Shown here: positions 8,178 to 16,729 of the stretch, in pieces
Layout: each line of letters opens with the position of its first letter
Numbering within the stretch: position 1 is the first letter of the stretch
Source of the DNA: Ardenticatenaceae bacterium
Lineage (GTDB): Bacteria; Chloroflexota; Anaerolineae; Promineifilales; Promineifilaceae
NCBI GenBank assembly: GCA_020634395.1
Contig: JACKBU010000001.1
Coordinates: forward strand, 124,001-188,000
Length of the DNA: 64,000 nt
Direction of reading: 5' to 3'
Notes under the pieces: generated by a model
What the model saw: only the letters and a program-made list of their open reading frames with translations
What the model was told of the DNA's origin: nothing
Database searches by the model: none
Made by a program: the position numbers and the translations under genes

Positions 8178-8819
8178 ATGACCCCCGTTCAAGAATTTGT
8201 CGCCAGGCTGGCGGCCGTTTCGCTCCCACCCCATCTTGGCAATCCTTATGCTTTTGGCGTGGAGGCTGGAAATTCCCTGCGCCGGGCTAACCTGACCCGG
8301 TATTTGGATGAGATGCAGGCGCGGGAAACGGCCGTCTTGCTCCTGGGTGAAGCGCCTGGCTACCTGGGCTGCTGCCTGACAGGCATTCCATTCACCAGTC
8401 CCTACAACTTGCAGGCAGGATTTCCAGGCCCAGGCTACGAGACGAACGCAGAGTGGCACACCGTCCGGCGAGAGCCGACGGCCACAATCGTGCGGGAAAC
8501 GCTGGCCGGCGCAGAAGTGTGGCCCCTGCTGTGGAACGCGCTGCCGTTTCATCCGCATCGACCGGGAGAGCCAGCGTCTAACCGCACACCCAGCCGCCAG
8601 GAGCTGGACTGCGGACGGCCGTTCCTGCTTGACTTACTCGATCTGTTTCCTATCCGGACCCTCATCGCCGTGGGCCGCCAGGCCGACCGTGCGCTGACTG
8701 CCTGGGATATAAGCGCGGAGGGAGGACACGAAACCGTGCGCCACCCCTCACACGGCGGCAAACAGGCGTTTCAACAGGGGCTGTGGGCTATTCTCCAGGC
8801 ACACGACAGGAGGCGCTAG
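8178..8819 (+). CDS. Uracil-DNA glycosylase superfamily protein
   Basis: A 213-residue member of the uracil-DNA glycosylase fold. It has the motif-1-like VLLLGEAPGYLGCCLTGIPF near residues 53-72 and the motif-2-like VRHPSHGG near residues 191-198. Family members excise uracil or related lesions from DNA to start base excision repair. The four-cysteine iron-sulfur pattern of family 4 and 5 enzymes is not evident, so the exact subfamily is unclear and the substrate is inferred. The start at 8178 lies inside the trailing end of the upstream terminator region, with no strong ribosome-binding site visible. Confidence 0.7.
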   Translation: MTPVQEFVARLAAVSLPPHLGNPYAFGVEAGNSLRRANLTRYLDEMQARETAVLLLGEAPGYLGCCLTGIPFTSPYNLQAGFPGPGYETNAEWHTVRREPTATIVRETLAGAEVWPLLWNALPFHPHRPGEPASNRTPSRQELDCGRPFLLDLLDLFPIRTLIAVGRQADRALTAWDISAEGGHETVRHPSHGGKQAFQQGLWAILQAHDRRR

Positions 8820-8827
8820 AAACAAAA

Positions 8828-8854
8828 ACGGCCGTTCTGTAGGAGAACGGCCGT
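8828..8854 (+). terminator. Hairpin built from two ACGGCCGT palindromes
   Basis: ACGGCCGTTCT (8828-8838) pairs perfectly with AGAACGGCCGT (8844-8854) around a 5-nt loop, directly after the glycosylase stop and before the convergent tRNA. The following ATCGCTTTCTC is only moderately T-rich, so it is a weak intrinsic terminator. It is one of two cases here where the iterated palindrome forms a hairpin stem. Confidence 0.55.
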
Positions 8855-8869
8855 ATCGCTTTCTCTGTG

Positions 8870-8942
8870 TGACTCCGGAAGGACTCGAACCTTCAACCTC
8901 GGCATTAAGAGTGCCCTGCTCTGCCAATTGAGCTACGGAGCC
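8870..8942 (-). tRNA. tRNA-Lys (anticodon CTT)
   Basis: Read on the minus strand this gives a full cloverleaf: acceptor GGCTCCG/CGGAGTC with one G-T wobble, D-arm GCTC/GAGC, anticodon loop CTCTTAA with anticodon CTT, T-arm GAAGG/CCTTC around TTCGAGT, and discriminator A. CCA is not encoded. The first anticodon-stem pair is a G-G mismatch as I fold it. It decodes AAG. Confidence 0.92.
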
Positions 8943-8982
8943 ATTTCGTTGGTAATGGGGACTGCCCCTACACCGGAAGAAA

Positions 8983-9010
8983 ATTATACCGACTTTCCCG
9001 TCTGTGGCAA
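8983..9010 (-). promoter_or_regulatory. Sigma-70-type promoter of tRNA-Lys
   Basis: On the minus strand TTGCCA (9010-9005) is followed after 16 nt by TATAAT (8988-8983). The tRNA 5' end is at 8942, about 35 nt downstream of the predicted start site. Confidence 0.65.
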
Positions 9011-9146
9011 CCGATTTTGCCGGCGTTATCCCGGGTCTTCATAGATTCAGGAGGTAACACCCGATCCTGCGTGGACCAGAGAGATCATCCCGCCCCATGG
9101 GCAAACCCCGGAATCTCCGAGCATTGTCTTTTCCCAGGTGAAGTGG

Positions 9147-11543
9147 TTACTCGTAGGCCAGGGTCTCGCGCACGCTCAGGCGAGAAGCATTCCAGGCGGG
9201 CAAAATGCTGGCCAGGGTGGCAATCAGCAAAACGGCCGTCAACCAACCCAGCGCCCCACCCCAGGCAAACGTGTAGTTCAACGGGGCTTCCATGAAAGCC
9301 AGACCCACCGTATCACTCAGCAGCTTGCCAATAGGATAAGCTGCCAGAATGCCAAACGCCCAGCTTAGCAGGCCGACAAAAATGCCCTCCACCAGGACAA
9401 TGCGCACCACCGCGCCGTCGGAAGCGCCTACTGCACGCATCACACCGATTTCCCGGGTGCGCTCCAGCACGTTGATACTCATCGTCCCGGTCAACCCCAA
9501 ACCACCAACGAGGGCAATCAGCACCGCCATCACCGCCAGGAAAACGACGATGATGTTAAACTGGAATTCGATGTTTTGCCGCAAATCGGCCGTTGTTTCC
9601 GTGCCCTGCACCTGAAACCCTACCCGCTCAAAGTGGTCTTGCAAGCGCCGGGCCAGGTCAGCCTGGGCCGCGGCGCTCTTATCCACGGCGATGACCTGCA
9701 ACCCAGAGGACTTGCCCACAAAATTGAGTTCGCGCGCCAGATATTCACGATTGGCGTAGGCAATGGCGCCGGTCATGACGCCCTGCACAATGCCAACCAC
9801 TTCCCAATCTCTTTCCTGGCCTTCGATTTTTAACGTGACCGTATCGCCCACCTTCAGATCGGGTTCGTCCTTGAGGACCAGGGTGTTGATGACGACGACA
9901 TTGGTATCGGTAGGTAGGAGCCAACGGCCGTCCACCAACGTGGGATTGATCAGATTCGTCTCCGCCTGCGTGCCCAGGATATTTAGATTAGGCCCTTCCT
10001 CACCATCCGGGCGAATGCGGCGGGCCGTGTTGCCAATCCAACTGTCTGCCTCGACTACACCTTCCACCTTCTGCGCCTCGCGCTGCAAAACCTCTATGCG
10101 ATACTCCCGGCTAAAGTTCAGCCCCACGTCATAGGCAAAATACGAGAGCGCATCGTCCAGCGTCGTCAACAGCGAAGCATGCACGCTTAAAATCCCCACA
10201 AAAATGGCTCCGCCCAACGTCAGGGTGAACAGCGTAAAAATTAGCCGGGCTTTGCGGCGGATGGTATTGCGCAAAGATATACGCATTGGGCGTGACAGCG
10301 ACAGCGCCTTGCTGGTAAACCAGTTCAGACTCCGGTCCAGGACGTTGCTGCCAAAGTGTCCCTGGCCCAGTCCATATTCACTTAGGGCTTCACGCACAGT
10401 GATGCCCGCGCCGTGGATCACCGGGTAGCTGGCGGCCAGCAAAGGCACCAGAATGCCCACGGCCATTTCCACCACAATGGCTTCCAACGGAATACGAAAC
10501 CCCTGCAAATCAAAGTTCACCAGATAAGCCAGATAACTGGTCAAACCATATGCCGCCAGCGCGCCTAGAGGCACGGCCACCAAAAGCGACAGGAAACCAA
10601 AAATTATCACCGTCACCAGATACATCTGCACGATCTGGCCTTTGCGTGCTCCGATGGCCTTCATAATGCCGATTTGCGTGGTGTGCTGCGCCAACAAGCC
10701 ATTGATGATGTTGATGACCAGGAAACTGCTGGCAAACAACGAGAGAAACCCCAAGACGCCCAAAATAAGCAGCATCGGCTGCACGGCTTCGTTGGCAACG
10801 TGCTTGCCCGGTTCAGGTATCCAGATCCAGTAAACGTTCTGGCCGTTCTTTTGCGCTTTTTCCTCAACCAGATTGGCGACTTCTTGAATGTGATTTTCGT
10901 TAAGCCTGTCGCCTTCCACCTGGATGTGCAGCTCGTTAAAGTAGCGGCCGAAACCAAGCCATTCCAACGTATCCATGGTGATGTAGGCGTAGGGCGTGCC
11001 CACAAACTGGGCCGGCGGTTTGTTCATGTCATGGGCCAGGCCAGAAACTGTCATCTGAGCGATTTTGCCATCGGCCGTTTCTACGGTCACTGTGTCGCCC
11101 ACGCCGGCATTGGCCAGCGTGAGGGAGGCGCGTTCCAGGAGCAGCGTTTTATCAGGCGGCGGCCACGCGCCGCCCTCGGACGTGACGCGGTTAAGGCGGA
11201 TGTTGTCAAAATCATCGATGACGTCCACGTTCATGTCCCGCCACTGATCGGGGCCAACCTGCAACCGTAAAGAGAGACTGCGCCGCCCTTCGGCCTCGTG
11301 CACCTGGGGCATACTGCGGACGCCGTAAACCAGTTCCTGGTCGAAGGCATTGGTGTACAGGATGGCATTGGCCGGATCGGTCGCCAGATAGGAGGAATTC
11401 ATGTCGTCCTGCAAAATAACCTGCGTACCGATGATCATGCCGATGGCAAATACGCCAATGGCTATGGACAGAACGACGAGGATGGTTCGGGTTTTGTTGC
11501 CCCATAAATCACGGAGCACTTTGTGCCAGCGGGGTCTTAACAT
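9147..11543 (-). CDS. ABC transporter permease, FtsX/MacB-like
   Basis: A 798-residue permease with two FtsX domains. A transmembrane helix near residues 15-38 precedes a large extracytoplasmic domain. Then come a helix cluster at about 255-385 (LLILGVLGFLSLFASSFLVIN onward), another helix near 435-455 followed by a second soluble domain, and a final cluster at about 670-790. The pairs IGIMKAIGARKGQIVQMYL and IGVMRAVGASDGAVVRIVL are the repeated FtsX coupling-helix motifs that contact the ATPase. Such systems act as mechanotransmission or lipoprotein/peptide export machines. An AGGAG lies 10 nt before the ATG, and the gene starts 7 nt after the stop of the ATPase gene, so the two form one operon. 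Confidence 0.9.
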   Translation of the reverse strand: MLRPRWHKVLRDLWGNKTRTILVVLSIAIGVFAIGMIIGTQVILQDDMNSSYLATDPANAILYTNAFDQELVYGVRSMPQVHEAEGRRSLSLRLQVGPDQWRDMNVDVIDDFDNIRLNRVTSEGGAWPPPDKTLLLERASLTLANAGVGDTVTVETADGKIAQMTVSGLAHDMNKPPAQFVGTPYAYITMDTLEWLGFGRYFNELHIQVEGDRLNENHIQEVANLVEEKAQKNGQNVYWIWIPEPGKHVANEAVQPMLLILGVLGFLSLFASSFLVINIINGLLAQHTTQIGIMKAIGARKGQIVQMYLVTVIIFGFLSLLVAVPLGALAAYGLTSYLAYLVNFDLQGFRIPLEAIVVEMAVGILVPLLAASYPVIHGAGITVREALSEYGLGQGHFGSNVLDRSLNWFTSKALSLSRPMRISLRNTIRRKARLIFTLFTLTLGGAIFVGILSVHASLLTTLDDALSYFAYDVGLNFSREYRIEVLQREAQKVEGVVEADSWIGNTARRIRPDGEEGPNLNILGTQAETNLINPTLVDGRWLLPTDTNVVVINTLVLKDEPDLKVGDTVTLKIEGQERDWEVVGIVQGVMTGAIAYANREYLARELNFVGKSSGLQVIAVDKSAAAQADLARRLQDHFERVGFQVQGTETTADLRQNIEFQFNIIVVFLAVMAVLIALVGGLGLTGTMSINVLERTREIGVMRAVGASDGAVVRIVLVEGIFVGLLSWAFGILAAYPIGKLLSDTVGLAFMEAPLNYTFAWGGALGWLTAVLLIATLASILPAWNASRLSVRETLAYE

Positions 11544-11550
11544 GATCGGT

Positions 11551-12723
11551 TTACTCCTGTTGGCTCCGGCGCTGATTGGCCGCGGCGCGGGCCTCTACGG
11601 TTCGTTCCAGGTCGGCGCGGGTGCTGGGAGACTGGTCGATGAGGGTGTGGAAGGCGTCTGGGGAAAGCGTCACAACGGAAACGGCCGTTTCTTCTCCTGC
11701 CCGCACCGTCGCATTCCGCGTACTGCCGTTCAAAATCGCCATTTCGCCAAAATACTGGCCATTTTGCAGCGTCGCCACCACACTCTGCTCACCCCAGCGG
11801 TCGGGCAGCAGCACTTCCGCTTTCCCGGCCGTGACGATATAGAAGCGATCCGGATCATCGCCAGCCTGGATTATCACCTGGCCGGGCGCATAAGTCTGTG
11901 GCTCAATCTGGCGCGTAGCCACCAGCAGTTGGTCGTGGGGCAAAGCCGGGAATACCTGCGCCAGGTGTTCATCCAGCAGTTCGCCATCAGCCAGGGTAAT
12001 GGTGCGCGAGGCGCGGCGCGCCAGTTCGTTGTCGTGAGTCACCATCAGGATGGTTTTCCCCTGCGCCACCAACGATTCAAACAAATGAAAAACAGCCTGA
12101 GCGGAACGCGAATCCAGGTTGCCGGTCGGTTCGTCGGCGACCAGGATGGGCGGGTCGTTGGCCAGAGCGCGGGCGATGGCCACGCGCTGCTGCTGCCCGC
12201 CGGAAACCTCGGAGGGCAGTTTATGGGCCTGGTCGGCCATATCCACCTGTTCCAGCAGGTGCATGGCGATGACTTCACGCTCTTTGTCGTCGTTGACGTT
12301 GCAGAAGTCCATCGGCAGCATCACGTTTTCCAGGCAAGAAAGCATGGGCAGCAGTTGGAAGAACTGGAAAATCACCCCCACGTTACGCCCGCGCCACTGA
12401 GCCATTGGCCCTTCTTTGAGGGTGTGGACGGGCATATTGTCTACCAGCACCGTGCCTGAGGTTGGCCGGTCGATGCCGGTGATCATGTTGATCAGGGTCG
12501 ATTTGCCGCTGCCGGATTTGCCGACGACGGCCACAAATTCGCCGCGGTCAATGCTGAGGTCCAGCCCGCGCAGGGCGACAAAATCGCCAACGGGGGTTTG
12601 ATAGGCTTTAACGACGTTTCGCAGTTCAATGAGGGAAGTGGTAGACACGGCCGTTGAGAAATCGACAGTTACCGGTTTCTCGGCCGGCGTGGAAAGATCA
12701 GATTTGCGTTGCCAAAATTTCAT
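11551..12723 (-). CDS. ABC transporter ATPase fused to a cyclic-nucleotide-binding domain
   Basis: A 390-residue protein. Residues about 28-255 are a LolD/MacB-type ATPase with Walker A GKSGSGKST, signature VSGGQQQRVAIARAL, Walker B ILVADEPTGNLD and the H-loop in LMVTHD. Residues about 265-375 are a CRP-like cNMP-binding fold (APGQVIIQAGDDPDRFYIVTAG, GQYFGEMAILNGSTRNATVRA). The FGEMAIL...RNATV segment resembles the phosphate-binding cassette, which usually needs Arg followed by Ser/Thr-Ala, so binding is plausible but unproven. The fusion suggests allosteric control of the transporter by a nucleotide second messenger. The start at 12723 has a GGAGG 6 nt upstream. Confidence 0.88.
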   Translation of the reverse strand: MKFWQRKSDLSTPAEKPVTVDFSTAVSTTSLIELRNVVKAYQTPVGDFVALRGLDLSIDRGEFVAVVGKSGSGKSTLINMITGIDRPTSGTVLVDNMPVHTLKEGPMAQWRGRNVGVIFQFFQLLPMLSCLENVMLPMDFCNVNDDKEREVIAMHLLEQVDMADQAHKLPSEVSGGQQQRVAIARALANDPPILVADEPTGNLDSRSAQAVFHLFESLVAQGKTILMVTHDNELARRASRTITLADGELLDEHLAQVFPALPHDQLLVATRQIEPQTYAPGQVIIQAGDDPDRFYIVTAGKAEVLLPDRWGEQSVVATLQNGQYFGEMAILNGSTRNATVRAGEETAVSVVTLSPDAFHTLIDQSPSTRADLERTVEARAAANQRRSQQE

Positions 12724-12866
12724 CAGTACCTCCTGCAGGCAGCCGGTAAACGTTTGGCCCTGGCGAGCACACAGCTGATTAGCGGTGAGTTTCACGTTAC
12801 GGCGGCGAATTCCAGCTTCTATACGGGGTTGCGGTTAAGCGGTTGCAAAAAGAGAGAACAAAATTG

Positions 12867-15191
12867 TTAAGATCCGCTGTTGGGAGCCAGGTAATCGGCG
12901 GCCACCCAGCCAATCTGTCCATCGGCGCTGACCTGCTGCCAGAGGATGCCCTCATTGTCTGTACGACCGTCCACCACTATCACCACGGTATCCTGCCCAA
13001 GAATTTGCAAAATGTCGGCGTTGGGATCGGGTGCGGCGCGCAAGTTGATGCCGTAGCGGTAGGTGACAACGGCCGTTTCCGGTGTGGCGGTGGCCGTGGC
13101 CGTCAGCGTGGGCGTTTCCGTAGGAAGCGAGGTGAGCGTCGGTTCAAGCGTTTGTGTGGCCGCCAGGGTAGGTGTGGCGGTGGGCAGAGGCGTCATCGTA
13201 GCTGTAGGGGTATTGGTAAACGTAGCCGTCGGACCGGGTGTGGAGGTCGGCGTCTCCGTTGGTGTGGGCGTGGCCGTTGGCGGAATCAATGGGTCCAGTT
13301 CCGTCACTTCAATGACTGTCACCGTCAGACCAATCGTATCAATAATCCCTTCATTCGACAGGGTGGACCCAATGCTTTCCTGCAAGTTTTCCACGGCAAA
13401 ATGGGGGATAGAGCTGGCCGATCGGACCACCAGTTCCATTTGCAGCGCCCCTTTTTCAAACGAGATTATTTGCAGGTCGGCCAGTTCGGCGTTGAGCACT
13501 TCCTCCACCTGCTGCGCCGTCACATCGTAAATGCGCGCCTGCTCCCGTTGATTTTTAGCCAGGCGATAGGTAGAAACAGCCAGCAGCGCCGTCACCAGGA
13601 CCAGGAAAACCAGGGAAACACGGACAGCCCGCGATTGCATGCGCTGGCGATCTTTGCGTCCAGCCGCCGGCCGAAACCCCAAAACCAGGAACATAAACGA
13701 AGAAGCGGAAGCGATGGCCACGAAGTTCGTGGTAAAGAGTAGCAGCGCGCCTAGCGGCAAGCGAAAGGCGCTGTTGTTTATCAACGTGGCGGCATTGAAG
13801 GGCGTACTGAAGATGGAAGCCACCGCCACCGTAAAGGTCACGCCGACGGTGGTCAGGGGCGGCACGAGCGCGGCAGCGATGGCGACGCCGGGAAGCGCTC
13901 CGGCGGCATCGGACCGGCACAGTGCGTAAGCGGCCGCCAGGCCAGAAAATAGGGCAATGCCCAGGTCAACCAGGCTCGGCTCGGTACGGGACAAAATTTC
14001 GTTGGAGAGGGGCTGGTTGACGGTGAAGATCCCGGCGATCGAGCCGACGATGATGGCCAGGATGACGCCCTGCAGAACGGCCGTAAACGAGCGCTTCAAG
14101 AAACGGCCGTCGCCCAAAACGGTAGCCAGCCCCGTGCCAATGATAGGCGACATGAGCGGCGCGACCAGCATGGCGCCAATAACCACCGCCGGGCTGTTCA
14201 CAATCAGACCCAGCGACGCAATCATGGAAGACAGAGATATCAGCATGTAATAGTCCACGTCTGGGCGAGCGCTGCGGCGAATGCGTACATAAGCCTCGGT
14301 GCGGTCAGCCACGCTGAGGCGCGGAATGAGTGACTGCAGCCACCAGGTCAGGCGTTGGACCAGGTTGGTGAAGGGGTGGCGCGGTTCGCGCACAATGGCG
14401 ACCGGCCGTTTACTTAAACGCACCACCGCCCCCGGAACATCTCCAAACAGGGCTTTATCAATGGAGCTTTCGCGGCTGGCGCCCAGCATAACAACATCGT
14501 AGTTACCGGCAGCTTCCTGAACGATGGCCTCCGAAACGGAGTTAGAGGAGATGAGTTTGCTCTCGATACGGCCGTCCGCATCCACAAACTCCAGCAGCTG
14601 CCTCAGCCGCGAATGGCCCAGCGCCTCCGCACCTGTTCCCTGATGGCCGGTCACAACGTACAACGTCGTGATCTCAACTTCTGGCGTCAGGGGCAGTAAA
14701 AAAGTAAGTGCGTGGGCCGTGTTTGGACCTCCGACGGTGGGTATAAGAATCTTACGGACACTCACCTGACCTGAAGCGGCTGCTTCTCCTTCAACTTCCT
14801 CGCGATCGCCGCGCCAGGCGACAACGGCGCAGTTCACCCGGTTCAGGTCAAAACGCACAGCACTGTCGGCGTGAGCCAGCAGCAAGTCAATTTCCGCGGT
14901 GTGGATCAAATCGATTAAGGTTTGGGTGGCTTCCTGCCCCTTCACCAACAAAGGGTAGATTTTTTGTTCGGTCGGCCGGGCTTCCCTGGCCGAGTTCAGC
15001 ACCGCCTGGCAAGCAACAACACTCTCTTCCCCTTCCTCGGTCAGGATGGTGGCCACAATAAGCTGACCGGCGTTGGCGTGCGCTAGCGCCAGACCAAGCT
15101 GCCAGGAGCGCCCCAGTTTCCCCTCTGGGTTTAGCAAGATTAAAACACGCCACCTTTTTTCTTCAGGCAGGGAACCGTCGAGAAGTTTCAT
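12867..15191 (-). CDS. Usp-like / DUF389 membrane / SH3 fusion protein
   Basis: A 774-residue multidomain protein. Residues about 14-265 hold two universal-stress-protein-like halves (VLILLNPEGKLG; KILIPTVGGPNTAHAL; VMLGASRESSIDKALFGDVP). Residues about 300-500 are the DUF389 membrane domain (DVDYYMLISLSSMIASLGLI, GAMLVAPLMSPIIG), with about six helices. A further TM-anchored region of roughly 100 residues follows (the segment starting VSLVFLVLVTALLAVSTY), then a Thr/Pro-rich linker (about 620-705) and a bacterial SH3 domain (YGINLRAAPDPNADILQIL to the C-terminus). The SH3 part would sit outside the cell and could bind peptidoglycan, while the Usp halves face the cytoplasm. The transport or sensing role is unknown. 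Confidence 0.82.
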   Translation of the reverse strand: MKLLDGSLPEEKRWRVLILLNPEGKLGRSWQLGLALAHANAGQLIVATILTEEGEESVVACQAVLNSAREARPTEQKIYPLLVKGQEATQTLIDLIHTAEIDLLLAHADSAVRFDLNRVNCAVVAWRGDREEVEGEAAASGQVSVRKILIPTVGGPNTAHALTFLLPLTPEVEITTLYVVTGHQGTGAEALGHSRLRQLLEFVDADGRIESKLISSNSVSEAIVQEAAGNYDVVMLGASRESSIDKALFGDVPGAVVRLSKRPVAIVREPRHPFTNLVQRLTWWLQSLIPRLSVADRTEAYVRIRRSARPDVDYYMLISLSSMIASLGLIVNSPAVVIGAMLVAPLMSPIIGTGLATVLGDGRFLKRSFTAVLQGVILAIIVGSIAGIFTVNQPLSNEILSRTEPSLVDLGIALFSGLAAAYALCRSDAAGALPGVAIAAALVPPLTTVGVTFTVAVASIFSTPFNAATLINNSAFRLPLGALLLFTTNFVAIASASSFMFLVLGFRPAAGRKDRQRMQSRAVRVSLVFLVLVTALLAVSTYRLAKNQREQARIYDVTAQQVEEVLNAELADLQIISFEKGALQMELVVRSASSIPHFAVENLQESIGSTLSNEGIIDTIGLTVTVIEVTELDPLIPPTATPTPTETPTSTPGPTATFTNTPTATMTPLPTATPTLAATQTLEPTLTSLPTETPTLTATATATPETAVVTYRYGINLRAAPDPNADILQILGQDTVVIVVDGRTDNEGILWQQVSADGQIGWVAADYLAPNSGS

Positions 15192-15247
15192 GAGACATAA
15201 GTATAAACGAATTTAACGTCGCCCTAAAATTTTGTGCCGACTTTCTA

Positions 15248-15256
15248 TGCTATAAT
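15248..15256 (+). promoter_or_regulatory. Extended -10 promoter element
   Basis: TGCTATAAT is a consensus extended -10. The ATG of a 19-codon ORF lies 6 nt after it, and the winged-helix gene starts at 15340. Confidence 0.6.
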
Positions 15257-15262
15257 CGCACC

Positions 15263-15322
15263 ATGACTCTTCGGCTAACGATTTTTCTCGTTTTAGCATA
15301 TCAAACACGAGAGAAGCAATAG
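15263..15322 (+). CDS. Possible 19-residue leader peptide
   Basis: The short frame MTLRLTIFLVLAYQTREKQ begins 6 nt after a perfect extended -10 box and stops 17 nt before the winged-helix gene. It has no ribosome-binding site, so it would be translated as a leaderless message. Its hydrophobic middle and its position suggest a leader peptide, but it could equally be untranslated 5' leader. A bulged hairpin (GCTAACGA with TCGTTTTAGC, about 15273-15299) lies inside it. Confidence 0.3.
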   Translation: MTLRLTIFLVLAYQTREKQ

Positions 15323-15339
15323 AATCGAGACGAAATCCC

Positions 15340-15606
15340 ATGAAAAAAATACAACTGGAAGATAAAGAACTGCAAGTCTTGCAGACGTTAGAAGAACGCG
15401 GGGCTATGAGCCCCAGCCAGGTCTCGGCGTCTACCTGGCTGCTGCCGGGCGAAACGCTGACCGTCCTGAAGTCGCTGTCTACTGAGGGGCTTGTTTTACT
15501 GCGCAACGACACCTACAGCCCCGACGGCATGGTGGTAACCATAACGCAAAATGCTCGTTCTTACCTGAGCTATACCAGCACCAGCATCCGCAGAAAAAAA
15601 GAGTAA
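15340..15606 (+). CDS. Small winged-helix (MarR-like) protein
   Basis: An 88-residue protein that reads as a bare winged-helix domain: KELQVLQTLEERGAMSPSQV (helices 1-2), a recognition-helix-like ETLTVLKSLSTEGLVLL, and a wing (YSPDGMVVTITQNA). It has no dimerisation helices or ligand domain, so it resembles the minimal MarR/ArsR-like DNA-binding modules. Its stop lies 9 nt before the next membrane-protein gene, so the two are probably co-transcribed. The target is unknown; its own promoter with a short leader ORF suggests autoregulation is possible. Confidence 0.6.
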   Translation: MKKIQLEDKELQVLQTLEERGAMSPSQVSASTWLLPGETLTVLKSLSTEGLVLLRNDTYSPDGMVVTITQNARSYLSYTSTSIRRKKE

Positions 15607-15615
15607 ACCAAACCC

Positions 15616-16719
15616 ATGACGCCACTGCCGCCTGTCCCTGCTCCCCAAAAACTTAGTGCATCCACGCGCCTGGGCATTTTCCTGCTGGCGCTTGTCGTGA
15701 TCGTCGGCTGCCTCTTCCTGATTTTCCCCAGCGATCGGATCGTGACGCCGGATTGGGTTCCCGCCATCAAAAGTGAACTGCGCGCGGCGCTGACGGTGGT
15801 TTCTCCTTATTTGGGTGTGGCGCTCCTGAGCATGATCGTGGCTATCGCTGAACTGGCTTCAACCTTTCCCACCTATCCCCGGGAAGCACTGCGCACGCGT
15901 TGGGCGCGAGTTTTGATCTTGGTAAATGTGGGGGCAGCTTTCCTGGCGCTGATCATTGCCCGGGTGACAATGCCTTCCGTTAACCCGGTGCTGTTGGTGA
16001 TCGGTGTGGGGGTGGGTTTTCAGGCGATTATTCGCACGCGGTTTGTTCTGGCCAGAGCGATGGGCGGACCGGAGGGCAGTGACGATGAGGTGAGCCTGAA
16101 TTTGGGCTGGCTTTATGAGCAGTTCCAACATTTGTGCCGCACGCAGATTGACCTGGAGCTGATGAAAAACCGGCGCACGGCCGTTATTCACCTGCTGCAG
16201 ACCTACCCCACCATCGCCGAACTATACGATATCGCTTACTACACCATCATCGCCCGGGCCACCCTCACCCCGGAAGAAGAACGCGCTCGCGTGGAGCAAC
16301 TGCAAACCCTTATCGATCCGAAGGCGCCGGAACAATTCGCGCGCAACAGCATGGCCCTGACCATCCTGGAAAACGGCGGGCCGGCTTACGTGGAACTGCT
16401 GCTCAGCCAGGCCATGGGCGGCGGTGAAACCGCCGCTGCCCCCAGCCGGGCTTCGCAGGAAGAGCTGGTATGGCAGTTGATTAATAATTATTCGCTGGAT
16501 GGTCTGGTCGACCTCACCCACAAATTGAGCGATGACCCGAAGGTCCGAGAATGGGTTAGTCAGGCAGCGGCGGCTAACCAGGATACCGTTGAAGCCACGC
16601 AGAAGGCCTCAATCGCTTATTTTCTGTTACAGCAAGTGGGCCAGCGTAAGGTGCAACAAGCTTTGGATGAGCAGGCAAAACGGCCGTCTGCCCCGGCCAA
16701 CAGCCCACCGGACGCTTAA
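15616..16719 (+). CDS. Hypothetical membrane protein
   Basis: A 367-residue protein of unrecognised family. Four predicted transmembrane helices lie within the first 140 residues (GIFLLALVVIVGCLFLIF; VVSPYLGVALLSMIVAIAEL; WARVLILVNVGAAFLALIIA; PVLLVIGVGVGFQAIIRTRF). The remaining roughly 225 residues are soluble, charged and helical, with ELMKNRRTAVIHLLQTYPTIAELYDIAYY and a C-terminal coiled-coil-like segment. It follows the small winged-helix gene by 9 nt. The soluble half could be a cytoplasmic partner-binding domain; no catalytic motif is seen. Confidence 0.6.
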   Translation: MTPLPPVPAPQKLSASTRLGIFLLALVVIVGCLFLIFPSDRIVTPDWVPAIKSELRAALTVVSPYLGVALLSMIVAIAELASTFPTYPREALRTRWARVLILVNVGAAFLALIIARVTMPSVNPVLLVIGVGVGFQAIIRTRFVLARAMGGPEGSDDEVSLNLGWLYEQFQHLCRTQIDLELMKNRRTAVIHLLQTYPTIAELYDIAYYTIIARATLTPEEERARVEQLQTLIDPKAPEQFARNSMALTILENGGPAYVELLLSQAMGGGETAAAPSRASQEELVWQLINNYSLDGLVDLTHKLSDDPKVREWVSQAAAANQDTVEATQKASIAYFLLQQVGQRKVQQALDEQAKRPSAPANSPPDA

Positions 16720-16729
16720 CAATAACCTC

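Noticed and set aside
13063..13530. Valine-rich plus-strand frame opposite the Thr/Pro linker of the Usp-DUF389-SH3 gene
   Set aside because: Valine/glycine periodicity is the complement of ACN/CCN codons of the linker; no independent coding signal.
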